This document shows positions 11,115 through 22,395 of a DNA stretch of 64,000 nt, piece after piece. The first letter of the stretch is position 1. Every line of letters begins with the position of its first letter. This DNA is from Plasmodium coatneyi (lineage: Eukaryota; Apicomplexa; Aconoidasida; Haemosporida; Plasmodiidae), in the NCBI RefSeq assembly GCF_001680005.1, contig NC_033563.1:682001-746000 (forward strand), read 5' to 3'. The position numbers and the translations under genes were made by a program. Under the pieces are notes generated by a model. That model saw only the letters and a list, made by a program, of their open reading frames with translations, made no database searches and had not been told where the DNA came from.

Positions 11115-11530
11115 ATTCCCTGTGGTGTCCTTCCTTGTTACGTCTTCGAGCTGGAATCAGTTGCGGTGTGGGGAAGGTGGGGTGACGCTTAGACTGTTTC
11201 GTAGGATGAAATTAGACCGGGGAAACGCGTCAGTAGGCTTTTTCACTTTCGGGCTCGCATATGTAGATGTGAACAAAAAAAAAAAAAAAAAAAAGCGTCT
11301 TTCGCTTGGCTTGCCGATTAGCTACTAAAACGTAGGATTGCCTGAGCGCTCACAAGTATGCGTTTAGCGTGTACGTGAAAAACATGAGCATACACTTGCA
11401 CAGCGTTCCACCTCAGTAGAGCATTTTCCCCCGCACCAACTTGGCTGACCGACGCGCGCAGCTCGAGCTGTTCATCGTTGAGGGGGGCACGTTCAGTTCA
11501 ACAAGGCTTCATGTTGCTGCGCGTGTGTGT
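11115..11530. other. GSK3 upstream region
   Basis: This is the left part of the divergent GSK3/transporter promoter region. It holds a poly-A run near 11275-11294 and no supported reading frame. Confidence 0.45.
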
Positions 11531-11720
11531 GTATGCCTTTCGCCCTCTGCCTTTTTGGTGCACCTTTTTTGAGTGTACCTTTTGGATTGTATTTTTGCGT
11601 GTGCCTTTTGTAGTGTATTTTTGCGTGTGACCTTTTTGAGTGTATTTTCCGCGTGTGCCTTTTGTAGTGTATTTTCCGCGTGTACCTTTTGGATTATATT
11701 TTTGCATGTGCCTTCCGCGC
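11531..11720. repeat. Tandem repeat with unit of about 30-35 bp in the divergent promoter region
   Basis: About five imperfect copies are built from cctttttgagtgta, ttttgcgtgtgcc and cttttgtagtgtattttt blocks. The overlapping minus-strand frame reads as Lys/Thr/Gly-rich repeats, which is a by-product of the repeat and not evidence for a gene. Confidence 0.8.
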
Positions 11721-12920
11721 GGGGTCACGTGGAAAATGATGTAAAAAACGAGGGTGGAAAAATGATGTGATAAAGTCCATTGACCGCACACAATGGTGAG
11801 TATAAAATAGGGATACACAAATTTTCCCGCGTTTTTGTTTTTGTAGTAATATTGTTTGGGAGTCGATGGAAAATTTTTTCACTCCCAATACTTTGACGAA
11901 GGAACAGCTTTTTGAGATATCCGTGAGAAACTTTCGAGGTGCTGCGCGGGCGATTGTACGTGTGCTTGCGGGGTGGAAAACTCCCGGGAATTTTGCCGCA
12001 AACGGCGCACGCAATTTTGTGTGCTCATTTGGGACAGTCATGAGTCAGCGCGGCGCCACTTCGTGTGACCTCCCCCCACGTATGTTCCCTTTTTTTTTTT
12101 TTTTTTTTTTTCCCTCACTGTGTGTGCCCGCTTAAGGCGTGAAAGAAGCTTCCATTCGTTGACCATTTCAGAGGAGCGTGAAGTGGCCTTCGCGGCGTGG
12201 GCAGGTGAGGGAATGTTTCACCCGTCCTTAAGCGTATTGTTTAACCATCCTTGCGTGATTGGTTTAGCCCACCCGCGTGCGCGCGCCTTGTAGTGTTTTC
12301 CAAAAGAAGGAACATTTCCCACCAGATAGAAGTGTTCTCGTGTGGCAGGCACGTGTGGACCCGTATTGCTGTGCATGCCGAGCGCCAAAGGTGAAGAGAC
12401 CCCACGGGGTTGTAGAGGTGGAACCCCTACATGATGTGCATACAGCCAAGGGGATCCAACATAACCACTGCGCAGATAAAATGCCACGCAAAAAAAAAAA
12501 AAAAAAAAAAAATATGATGAGTGTACAAGTCCATTCACTCGGTGTGTGTACAGATTTAGGCAACGGACGCGAGCAAAATATGTAGGTATATACTCACTTA
12601 AATGGTCCCACGGAATGCATGCGTGTGGATGGGCAAGACGTATCGGGTACGAAAACGAATGGACGGTGGGGAGGCGTGAAGGTGTGGCATGTTCGCTCTG
12701 CATATATGGGGGGGGATAATGTCCACTAGGAGTCGCAGCCGGGTGACCAGTTTAATTGTTAACTTACTACGCAGATGAAAGCAGAGCTGGATTTTTTTTT
12801 TTTTAGGAAAAGATTTTGCCGCTTCATAGAGGAGTGACATCTATACGCACGCATACAGACACGTGGGCACGCTTCTCTCCCAACTTGCAATGGGGAAGAG
12901 TGTATTTTTTCTTGCATCGG

Positions 12921-12963
<43 letters not shown>

Positions 12964-13886
12964 ACCATATTCAGGTTGTTCATAATAGGTCAGGCACGCT
13001 GATATGCACGAAAATGGGCAAAGGTGACTTCACCACGCATGGCCCACTCCGTAAAGGGGGTTCCTCCCACATGGTGGAGATTGCGCCCTCCCCTTTGCTT
13101 CTTTAATCTACCAAAGGATGCACACTACGCGCGAGAGAACTGTCTCTACATTTTGCTCCCTCTCGAAATCATGCAACATCACGAGCAGGACGTGGTGTAA
13201 ATGTCACTTAAACGAGGGAGCCGTGCAAATGTGTGGCCCATTGTGCAGGGGTAGAATGGAGTGGGACAGCCATCCTCTTTCCACAATTACAACCACACAG
13301 TTAAGAAAATGTTGGAGGCAAAACTTAACTTCACGTAAAGGTAAGCACAGTTAACAGCCGACATAGCCACGTATATTGTTATATCTCCACATGGCACTCT
13401 CTTAATGGACTTTCTACCCACCGCGCTTCCCCCACACACTGCCTCCACAAAACTTAAACTTCCCCTAACTGTGCAATAATATGCGAACAATCAAGTGGGC
13501 GAGATTGCACCAAGGGGAAGTAACTCACCAAAAAAAAAAAAAAAAAAAAAAAAAAAAACGAATAAATAATCTTCACTACGTATGGGTCCCTTACCCGTCA
13601 GCCAAGCGTGCACTGGCATGTGCCACAGGGGAGCAACTCCGTTCGGCATGCAATTCCCGGGTGGGGCGAAAAAATTACCAGGTTTATCCGAAAAAGGGGG
13701 AAAAGAAAAACACCGAGTTGGTGGATATATACATGGAGGGAATTATCTCAAAAAAAGGCCACGCGAAGGATACCACAAGATGAGCAGCAAGAGAGAAACT
13801 ACGTAAGGCTAATAACACGGTGAGAGGACCCCCAAACGCAGTTCCTTCACTGCAACCCATTGTAGCTCCACCGCGGAGGAACAAAA
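11721..13886. other. Intergenic region with very long homopolymers
   Basis: No supported gene. Long homopolymer runs include about 20 T at 12090-12110, about 22 A at 12490-12511, about 40 T at 12923-12962 and about 28 A at 13530-13557. Short open frames on both strands change at each run and encode no recognisable domain. This is the shared 5' region of GSK3 and the transporter. Confidence 0.55.
12923..12962. repeat. Poly-T tract of about 40
   Basis: An uninterrupted T run, among the longest of many homopolymers in the window. Confidence 0.9.
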
Positions 13887-15458
13887 ATGGGGCCGCCAAG
13901 TGGGAAGACCACCATCCCCCTGTTTATGTACAGCATAGCAACGACGGCGATCGTTTATCAGAACTATATTTTTATTGCATTCCTGTTTAAGAGGTATAGA
14001 GCATACGAATGGCTATGCAAAGGAGAGAGTGACCAAATGGGGGGGGACTTCTTTGTGTGCAAGGAACAGGAAAACTACATTCAGTTTTTGCTAGTATCAG
14101 GGTTAATCATTCAGTTCATTTCTGGTTCTATTGGAAGTATGCTAATTAATGTTTTGTCCAAGAAGAAATATGTGTCACGCGTGGCCTTCTCCTTTTTGTT
14201 CGCGGGGTGGATTTTGCTGAGCGTTGCCCTTTCATATTCGAAGCACTACATGGAAGGGTATTCGCAGATTGGCACTAGTGGCAAAAGGTCTGACGCCTTG
14301 GGGACGCTCTGGGGGGGCTTCGAAACCATTTCGCTCCTGTTCAACTTGGCATTCGCCTGCTTTGGCATCGGGTCGGACAACTCGTACCTACCCATCATAT
14401 ACTACGTTAACGAGAAGTATCCAGTGGAAAAGGGGGAAAAGACAAGCAAGAGTGGCGACCCCACAAACGAAAATGGCCTAGCCGAAAGCGCAAATAATGG
14501 AGGGGAAAGCAAACTAGGTGCTTTAAGAAATCTTTTGAAGAACAAAAATTACATCCTCATCAGCACCATGTCTTCCCTGGCCGTGCTAAGTCTCTTCGTA
14601 GGAAACGTGCTGTTGGCCGCTCTTAACGTATTTGAAGGGAAAAACAATATCACAGTGGTGGTGGCTTTGTACATTTTGGTGTGCATCGTCCCCTCGTTTT
14701 TCATTGCGAATTTGTTGGATGAGAGAGGAGAGGGAAGAACTAGCGACAACGTGGTGATCAGCCAGCAGATAGCGCCCAACAGGGAGAGCACCCAGGTATG
14801 GGGAAAAATCCACCTGGATGCCCTGAAGAACCAAGTGAAGTCGCCATTTTATCAGTTCATCGTGATCGAGTTCTTCACCATAACGTTCAGCATTTGCTAC
14901 TTTATGTTTTCCCTGTTCGATATTTACGAGCACAGCGTATTTGGAGACACTCTAAACATATACTCCCTCGTGTTACCATCAAGCTTTATCATCACCTTAA
15001 CATTTGGCATAATAGCTGACATTATAAGCATATACAATTTTATGAGCTTCAATTTAGTTTTGGGAATTTCAGTTTTTTCTTTAACTTGGGTTTACTACAA
15101 AACGACGAGTGTATTTGTTGGCTACCTGTCGTTGATCATTTATTTTTTTCACCAAAGTTTTTTTGCAAACCATATGTACATGTACATGTCGACAGTATTT
15201 GGGGAAAACAATTTTGCAGTCCTCATTGGAATAATTAACGCATTTGCGTCTGTTGCCTTTTTCCTTTCCTTTAAATCTTTCGAATATATTAAGTATCACG
15301 GAGGGCCTGTCTACTCCCAGATGCTTATCCAAATTGTCATTCTTTCATACGTGCTGTTGTTTCTTTTTCACGTTTTTTACATAAAGAAGAAGGCTGCAAG
15401 TGGACAATTCATGACAACGAAGCGGGGCACTTCCGAAGTGGCACAAACTAATGTATAA
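13887..15458 (+). CDS. MFR3: Major facilitator superfamily-related transporter
   Basis: A single exon of 523 residues encodes a polytopic membrane protein. About ten to twelve hydrophobic helices are visible, for example around residues 10-33, 63-88, 93-113, 140-170, 230-255 and 265-290, with several more from 310 to the C-terminus. A hydrophilic loop of about 50 residues (EKGEKTSKSGDPTNENG) splits it into two halves, as in MFS proteins. In P. falciparum the gene next to GSK3 on chromosome 3 is the MFS-related transporter MFR3, a mitochondrial transporter linked to drug response in laboratory selections. The symbol rests on that remembered order plus the topology, not on a motif. It is divergent from GSK3. 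The start MGPPSGKTTIP is the first in-frame Met; an upstream exon cannot be excluded. Confidence 0.8.
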   Translation: MGPPSGKTTIPLFMYSIATTAIVYQNYIFIAFLFKRYRAYEWLCKGESDQMGGDFFVCKEQENYIQFLLVSGLIIQFISGSIGSMLINVLSKKKYVSRVAFSFLFAGWILLSVALSYSKHYMEGYSQIGTSGKRSDALGTLWGGFETISLLFNLAFACFGIGSDNSYLPIIYYVNEKYPVEKGEKTSKSGDPTNENGLAESANNGGESKLGALRNLLKNKNYILISTMSSLAVLSLFVGNVLLAALNVFEGKNNITVVVALYILVCIVPSFFIANLLDERGEGRTSDNVVISQQIAPNRESTQVWGKIHLDALKNQVKSPFYQFIVIEFFTITFSICYFMFSLFDIYEHSVFGDTLNIYSLVLPSSFIITLTFGIIADIISIYNFMSFNLVLGISVFSLTWVYYKTTSVFVGYLSLIIYFFHQSFFANHMYMYMSTVFGENNFAVLIGIINAFASVAFFLSFKSFEYIKYHGGPVYSQMLIQIVILSYVLLFLFHVFYIKKKAASGQFMTTKRGTSEVAQTNV

Positions 15459-16153
15459 CCAGGTTTGCTCTTTCTTTTGATGATGTCACCATGAGGAGGG
15501 TAAAAGTTTACCTGTCCTAATTTGTTCCCATATGAGGTAGCTATTTTGTTAAAAAAATTGCACACATGAGTTGTTGCTAGCTATTTCAACTTTTTTTTTT
15601 TTTTTATTTTATTTTTTTACCTGCACCGTTCAGGTGAAATTACACAAAATGAACAATTTGTTTTTTTATTTCCCCATTTGTTAATACGAATAATTTGTTT
15701 GCAAATATTGGTGCTCCCGCCTAGGGGGCTAGTAGCTTGTCCTGTTGTGTTCCCCATCAAATGGGCTTTGGAAGACCGAGCTTCTTATTAGCAGTCCCCC
15801 TGGGGCGCCCGAACGATTGTGGATGCTGCTCTCACATACATCAAATAGGGTCAAACTGTGCGGAAGGCACCCCTGACGGAAGCGGAAAAAAGGGCAACAT
15901 GGGAATATGACAAAAGGATCAGAACGACATCGAACAGGATTAGAACATGCAGAGGAATAGGAACTTAAGAGAAGGGAATTCCCATTTAGCCGAAAGGGGA
16001 AAATAAAGGGGGGAATATGTTTCCAAAAAAAAAAAATAAATAAATAAATAAATAAATAATAAAAGAAAGGGGGGTAAAACAAAATTTAAAGCTTAAAACA
16101 TGGAGAACATCATGATTGGATTATTATCGATCTGGTGAAATTATCCTATGTAA
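15459..16153. other. Transporter 3' region to tRNA-Val
   Basis: AT-rich DNA with a (aaat)n microsatellite at about 16033-16060 and T-rich runs near 15592-15620. No gene is seen. Confidence 0.5.
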
Positions 16154-16226
16154 GCGAGCATGGTCTAGTGGCTATGACGTTCGCCTCACACGCGAAAGAT
16201 CCCGAGTTCGATCCTCGGTGCTCGTA
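16154..16226 (+). tRNA. tRNA-Val (CAC anticodon)
   Basis: A full cloverleaf is visible. Acceptor arms are GCGAGCA and TGCTCGT (first pair G-U), and the box A region is TGGTCTAGTGG. The anticodon stem TTCGC/GCGAA encloses loop CTCACAC, giving anticodon CAC. The T arm is CCGAG-TTCGATC-CTCGG (box B). The discriminator is A. There is no intron. A TTTT run about 25 bases downstream could end Pol III transcription. Confidence 0.95.
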
Positions 16227-17134
16227 TAAAAAAAAAAAAAAAAAATGCGGTTTTATGCTCAAACAGGGCGCCCATATGATAATAAGCGCATAATAATAAC
16301 GGTTTTAAATGACATTATTAGATTTTATATTATGTTATATAATAAAGGGTAAAAAAAGGAAGAAGCCCCCATACTCGTCATAACGTTGTTTTTGTGGTTT
16401 CTAATTTATAAGCCTATCACCCCATCCGTTCTTCCTGCACGTATTCTGCTTTCTTTTTTTCCCTCCTTTTTATGCTTTCACTACTTGTATGCATTCGCAA
16501 CGCGCCTGGTGAGGGGAAATGTGAGGGCGGCCTAACGCCAAGGGGAGAAACCCTGTTAAAATAAAATTGCAATATTAAAAGTCGAAGTGGGAACAAACAC
16601 GCAAGTTATCTGTATCCTTTTTGTCACTTTTAATGACGCCACCTTGAAAGCTGGGCGTGCATTCATATGCAATCCACATCGAACATGATGGGGAGGGTCT
16701 TCATATTTCTTTTCCTACATTATTCCCTTCTATGGGGGAAAAAAAGTAATGAGTACAAATCGAGTGGCCTCCTTTTTTTCACCCTAGCCTGAGTGTTACA
16801 TTCAATTATGTATAAAAGTCATAAACGCCGATTATTTTTTTGTTCACTCTACAGAAGGTCGCTTTCGCCAGCTTATGGGTGGGGCAAACATGCGGTCAAT
16901 TTTAAGAGGAACAAAAGGTATAATAATATATAAACGCCGTAAATTTTAATTTGCAGCTTTTACATCCCCATTTGAAACGCACCTTCATGATGGGATGATA
17001 ATACGGGAAAATGGGACATCAGAAAAAGGACTTGTATATGAATATATAAGACTCGCCTCCGCCAACGTATAATAAAAAAAAAAAAAATTAAAAAAAAGGA
17101 ATTTTTATTTTGTATATATAAATTTTTTTGGGGT
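16227..17134. other. Spacer between two tRNA genes
   Basis: AT-rich with no open reading frame of note and no further cloverleaf. The word ataaacgccg occurs at about 16825 and 16931, each in an A/T-rich setting, with no assignable function. Confidence 0.45.
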
Positions 17135-17208
17135 TGGTCCCAGGCGGTCTCGAACCGCCGACCTTACGGTTATTAGCCGTACGCTCTAACCAACTGAGCT
17201 ATAGGACC
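17135..17208 (-). tRNA. tRNA-Ile (AAT anticodon)
   Basis: The minus-strand cloverleaf starts GGTCCTATAGCTCAG and ends CTGGGACC plus discriminator A. The anticodon stem TACGG/CCGTA encloses loop CTAATAA, giving AAT (inosine-modified in the mature tRNA). The T arm is GGCGG-TTCGAGA-CCGCC. On the transcribed strand an A-rich stretch with T runs follows. No intron. Confidence 0.95.
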
Positions 17209-18117
17209 TCTGAATATATGGTCTTGGCAGCAGTCCATACTTCCCAATGGAAATAATGCAGCAAATTAAGATTACGCACAAAGGTATGCAAATCCGCTAC
17301 TGGGTTGTTATACGGTATGCCCCTTTTTTTCCGTGCGTTATACTTCCCAAAATACGGGGAAAAAAAAAAAAAAAAACGGGCATCTTAAAATATGTTGTTA
17401 CTTCCCCTCTTATCCTCCTTCGCATAAGGTCATAAAATCCATCCTGGCAAATAATTCGGAGCGGAAAAAAGTGCAACGAAGTGATGGCCAGTATTATCCA
17501 CCAACTTATTTTACGAACTCAACCCCGTTGAAGTAAAAAGTGGATGCTTGGGCGAACCGGTGAGGAATTTTCACCAACACGTGACGAACATTTTATGAAC
17601 AAAAAAAAAAAAAAAAAAAAAGTATGAAAATCCAAAGGGGAAATGAAAGGAAGCAGCCAACCCTCCTATATTCTAAGGGCATAACATTTTATTATGTATA
17701 TACCTCATTCGCGGGGCACTCTTTTTTTTCTTTGAGATCGTGCAAGAATAATTTCCTTTAAATGTCAGTTGCGCAAGATCCACAAAAAAGCATACACGCC
17801 GCAACGCGCATATAACCCTGTAATATAACATTATTTATTGTAATGCGCTTATTCCAACGTACGACCAACGACATTTTAATTGAAAAGCGCGACTTCGGCA
17901 TACATAAAAAAAAAAAAAATTGTTTTCATTTGACCTAATTTTTTTAAATTCTTTTTTACCTCTAAATTGTTAACTATAACACAGAGTTGTACAAGAGGAA
18001 AAAGAAAAAAAAAAAAAAAACTATAATAGGGAAACAATTCCGCTTCATTCATTTTATACCCACTTTTTGGAGAGAATCCCCATTTTCGCCCTAATATAAT
18101 TTTCCCCTTCTTCCAAA
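17209..18117. other. Upstream region of L26
   Basis: AT-rich with poly-A runs at about 17353, 17603, 17907 and 18006. No gene is seen. The segment just before 18118 should contain the L26 promoter and 5' UTR. Confidence 0.5.
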
Positions 18118-19067
18118 ATGAAGTTTAACAAGAGTAAGTTTGCAAACACTACTTAGGTGGAGAGCCATAAACCTTTAGGGCTGCTCCCGCCGTACATCCG
18201 TCACAGTGTTTGGATTGGCCATTTGGCCCACTTGCGTATATGAGATCATTGTGTACGCGTGATGTTGCGATGTACCATGTGGATATGAACTTGGCACGCC
18301 GTTGGGGGGAACATCTTCTAAGAACGATGCCCAACGTGCGTATCCGCATAGTACATCGCCCCCTGATAAGTTACTCAAACATACATGTATCTTCGTGGAT
18401 ACACGTGTGATCGTTTTATATACCACTTTGCAACTCGACCTGTGCCCTATCTCGTGTTTACTACGTATCGCCGCACGGTGTGAGGTGTTGCCCACCTCGC
18501 CATCTATGCGCAACCGCAATACCATCATAATGCGTCCCTTCCTCCCCCTCCGTTAGAAATATCCTCCTCCCGAAGGAAAATGAGAAAGGCGCATTTCACG
18601 GCGCCAGCTGGACTTAGAAGGAAAATTATGTCCTCCAAATTGTCAAAAGAGTTGAGATTAAAATATAAGGTAAGAGAGCTAGGCCTCCTTTTAGCCGCCT
18701 GAAAAAATGCCTGCGTTTATACCGATGTAGGGGGACGTGCGTTCGTCATGACGCCCCAGCAACGTTTATCGTCACGTATTTTATTGTCATTTTATTCTGT
18801 TTTTTCTTGCAGACGCGAGCTCTGCCAGTGAGAAAGGACGACGAAGTCCTCATTTGCAGAGGACACAACCACGGACGAGAAGGAAAGGTTGTGAAGATAA
18901 ACAGAAAGCGATTTAAAATATACGTGGAAAGAGTAACCAGGGAAAAGGCTAACGGAGAGTCCACCTTCATTGGTATCCACCCCAGCAACGTTATCTTGAC
19001 CAAACTGAAAATTGACAAGAACCGTAAAAAGATCCTCGACAGAAAGGCGCCAAAGGAGAAAATGTAA
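18118..19067 (+). CDS. RPL26: 60S ribosomal protein L26 (uL24), three exons
   Basis: Exons 18118-18133, 18557-18669 and 18813-19067 join in frame to give 127 residues. The protein starts MKFNKKISSSRRKMRKAHF and contains the KOW motif around VLICRGHNHGREGKVV (about residues 52-67), then RKRFKIYVERVTREK and ANGESTFIGIHPSNV. These match eukaryotic L26 along the full length, and the family is about 125-145 residues. It is an early-assembling protein of the large subunit near the polypeptide exit tunnel. A first exon of only 16 bases is typical of ribosomal protein genes in this genus. Confidence 0.97.
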
Positions 19068-20156
19068 GGCGTACCGTGTGTCCATTTTAAGCGTTGTCCA
19101 TGCCAGTTAAGCCCGAAGGAAGAGGACCCACGAGAATGTGCCACCCGTCGTTAGATGGTTAGCGGCGGTTTAGCCCAATTTTGCGGAGTTTCGCAGAGTT
19201 TTATCCTTCTGTTTGCCTTTTTCCTTTTTTTTTTTTTTTCCTAAAAAACTTATAAACGGGTCAGGTTATTTTAAATCTTTTGGAATGTAAATTTAAAGGG
19301 GCCACTATTTGCTCGAAACAGCACAACGTTGCTAAGGAGCTTGCTCGCCAATTTTACGCAACCACGAATTAGCGAAATGTTGATTTTTTCCCCGTGTGTG
19401 CAACTTACGTAATTTTGAATTCCCCCTGGCTAGCTTTTTTTTTTTTTTTTTCCTACAAATTTGTGGCTAGCTGAAAAAAAAAAAAAAAAAATCTGTACTG
19501 TTCATAAAATTGCAACGGTCTAAATGGGTCAAGGGGGCTGGGAGAAAACGTTCGCAAGTTTTGTGTGCAGCGTGCGCCCTATTGGTTGGCTGATTGGCAA
19601 AGGAGAGTTAAAGCAGGGTTATGTTACCACAGAGTGGAACTTCACCAAGGTGACACCTTTCTCTGAATTTTCCAATTTCGCCAGATAACCACGTTAATAA
19701 GTCGTTAAGCGCATTCGAAAAAGAAGCGAGCTGAAATACTGTCCTCACTTCTGCATACCGTTTTGTAGATTTGCGTAGACAGGCACAAAGTCGCTGCTTC
19801 ACAAAACCAAAAAACTGCAACATTGCAACGTTGCAACGTTGCAATGTTGCAATCTTCCAAGTAGACAAAATTATAACACCGCTTTTTTTTTTTTTTTGTC
19901 TAAAAGGGGATGCATCCCGTGTGATAAAACATATTCGGCAATTCCAGATTTTTTTTTTTTTCCTCCTTTTTTTGTTCATCCCGCTGCACAATACCCGTAA
20001 CCATGGGAGGGAATATGTGCGTCTTTCAGCGAAAGGTTTTCCATCCATTTTGCGAAAGCTACCATTTCTGTGCGCCTTAAAAGTGCGAACTCCGTTTAGG
20101 GGAGCTCCTCATTATTCCCCATTTTTTCCAAGTTTGTTCCCTCCACCCCACCGCAG
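19068..20156. other. Region between L26 and the next gene
   Basis: No recognised protein. It holds poly-T/poly-A runs near 19436-19452, 19475-19491 and 19884-19898, and a palindromic cluster at 19812-19851. The missing 5' exon of the following gene should lie here. A Met at 20003 with a GT at the end of codon 11 is one possibility, but the donor is weak. Confidence 0.45.
19812..19851. repeat. Palindromic ttgcaacgttgcaa cluster
   Basis: The 7-base word aacgttgc and close variants (acattgca, acgttgca, atgttgca) are repeated in tandem. Each copy is nearly self-complementary, so either strand can fold into short hairpins. The minus-strand frame reads through as an artefact. Confidence 0.75.
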
Positions 20157-21134
20157 AAATATGAAGAAGAGAAAAAGGAATTAGCCCTTCGGAAGGCCTC
20201 GAGAAGGGTCATACGAAAGGACGCAATAGTCAACGAAATTACTCACGAAGGAGTAATGAAACATCGCGGGGAGGGAACAAACCAGCTTGGCAAAACGAAT
20301 GAAAAGAGAGAGAAAAGCATATTGTCTGTTCCATCCACTAGCACAAACAACGACTCTGTGGAGTCTGAAGAAGTAACAACTGACACCTCCTTCCTCACGT
20401 CATCCTCCATCATACGGAGTAATATAAAGGCAAACATCATATGGGAAAAGTGCCTTCCACAAAATAGCTACGACAATACATGTGATTTTACGAGGGGGCA
20501 TAGAAGAGGCAGAAGTTTCCCCCCCTTAGGAGAAGCAAACAAAATTACCCTTAATAAATCTGTATCCTTTGGTGGTACTGCTTTGCAGAGGCAGGAAAAT
20601 TTTCTAGACCTCTCCGAGCTCATTTGGACCAAAGAGAAAGACGCACATCAGGAAAATTATTTAAGAGGGGGAACAAATTACGCAACGAAAAAGTCCCACT
20701 CAGAACGTAGAGAGGCTTTTTCTGCAGGGGGTGGTGGTGATCCACTTGATGGGGGTATCTCAACAAGGTGAGAAGAAAAAAAGACGTCCACGATTTTTTT
20801 TTTTCATCCTTTGCTTACCTCATAGAGGAGGAGGGGTCTCCAAGTGAACATGTGAACGATATGTGCCTAAACTCTACACACATCACCGCGCATCACTTCT
20901 CACCACCGCAGGAACGAACATAAGCCGACGGCAAAAGGGGGAAGCACCTTGGCAGATCCAAGCCGCAATGAGGATAACTCCTCCTCCGTAAAGCCCACAA
21001 AATGGGAGAAAAGGGGCAAGTCGCTAGACTTTCCATCATGGGATCACAATGCGGATTACAAACTAGGGCGAGTTCCTCTCACCAAGTGCAACTCCAGTTA
21101 TTTCAATAACAGGGGAGTCATAATTTACTCATAA
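20157..21134 (+). CDS. Unrecognised conserved-type protein, 5' exon not found
   Basis: Two exons are supported: 20157-20767 (phase 0 start after ccaccgcag, phase 2 end) and 20912-21134, ending RGVIIYS. They give about 278 residues, with an N-terminal exon still missing. The visible N-terminus is charged and helical (YEEEKKELALRKASRRVIRKD). The rest is hydrophilic, Ser/Thr/Asn/Gly-rich and probably disordered, with a short motif near the end (KSLDFPSWDHNADYKLG). No membrane segment, signal peptide or catalytic motif is visible. Codon use and splice signals look like those of the neighbours. I do not recognise the family. Confidence 0.65.
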
Positions 21135-21370
21135 AAAAGGAATGGGAAGAATGTGATGGTCCCCTCACTTTAAAAAAAATTGCTAACCCTTCAACGTGAT
21201 AATGCTTCCACGTAGAACTTCAACTAAAAACATTAGACTCATTGAGATGGTATACTGAGTCGTACGTGGGGTGGATGCCATCCCCTTAATAGTAATTTTT
21301 TTTTTTTTTTTTTTTTTGCAACTGGCTTCCCAACATGTTGTGTCTCCATCCGGGGGCCACTCCTCCGTGG

Positions 21371-22395
21371 CTAAAAGTTTTTCCGGTACTCCTTACCTGC
21401 GAATGGGGAATGCATTACGATGTGGTGGTGCAATGGTGGTATATTGTTATGGTGGAGGGGGGACCGCCTATACCCACAGGGGAACCCCACTAAGGGACAG
21501 AACAAAATGACTTACAAATTTTTTGGTGCAGACTGGGCGGCAAGGTATTCAGATAACTCCTAACCCCAAGGTAGGACTTGTTCATCTTATTTTTTTTATT
21601 TTTTTTTTTCTGTTCTTGCGTGAATTGTTGGACGTGCTCGAGGAGGTGTCGTTCTATGGGTGGGTCATCATTGTTGAACATGTCCTTGTGCATTATGAAC
21701 TGAGAAATGGCTTCCATGGAAGTGAAGTCAATCTGGGGGATACTCACTTTACCATTCTTTTCTTGCCTCGCTTCATCCTCGTTGCTTGTCATCTCCATTT
21801 GTTTGGAGTCATCTCCTGTGCAATCGAAGTGGCTCAAAAAGAGATCCTCGCATTTTTTCATCTCCTTGTATAAGTCTTCTAGTTGGTTTGGGATCTGTTC
21901 GTTCGGGTCTTCTGGGGCCTTTTGAAATTGGGACGCCTGGTCGAAGAAGTCCTCGCTGAAGGAGACGTCACTGAGACGGGCGCATTCCGTTGCATGTTCT
22001 TCGGTTGCACTTTCACCAGAGGTGATTTCTTCACGTTCCCCTTCACCGTCGCTTAACTGCACGCTAGACTGTCTTTCCCCGTTTTCTTGAATTACCGATT
22101 CGTTTGTGTCCTCTTTCTTTTCGGTGTCACTGTTCGCACAGCCTTCCTCGTTGTGGGGAGTGCCTTTGCATGAAGTGCCATTTTTCTGCGGAGGCGTCAC
22201 CACCTCCTGTTTGGCTACCTCTACTTTGATTTCGCCTTGGCTCTCCCTAAGGGGACTTTCCACTGAGCAGCTCTCACTAGAGTCCCCTCCCTCGGAGTTC
22301 CCCTCTTCCTCATTTGGTAAAATGGACGCGTCACCTTGATCTGCTTCCTCCGCCTCGTCCGCTCCTTGGATATTTTCTTTTCCACTTTTCATCAC
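21371..22395 (-). CDS. Acidic unrecognised protein, two exons
   Basis: Exon 1 is 22395-21516 and exon 2 is 21396-21371, joined at a strong GTAAGT donor, giving 301 residues that end KICKEYRKNF. If the intron is read through, the frame instead ends at 21490 (KSFCSVP). The first 140 residues are very acidic and Ser/Glu-rich without hydrophobic segments. The second half is more ordered: LEDLYKEMKKCEDLFLSHF looks like an amphipathic helix, followed by SMEAISQFIMHKDMF, HLLEHVQQFTQEQ and a Lys-rich patch. The protein is likely cytosolic or nuclear. I do not recognise the family. Confidence 0.75.

Noticed and set aside
11498..11818. Minus-strand Lys/Thr/Gly repeat protein
   Set aside because: It is the translation of the 30-35 bp tandem repeat, without signal peptide or neighbouring exons.
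12218..12840. Overlapping frames on both strands in the GSK3/transporter spacer
   Set aside because: All are interrupted or extended by homopolymer runs (F or K stretches) and lack domains.
16227..17134. A third tRNA or structured RNA between the two tRNA genes
   Set aside because: No box A/box B pair or cloverleaf could be found. The repeated ataaacgccg word is too short to support an RNA gene.
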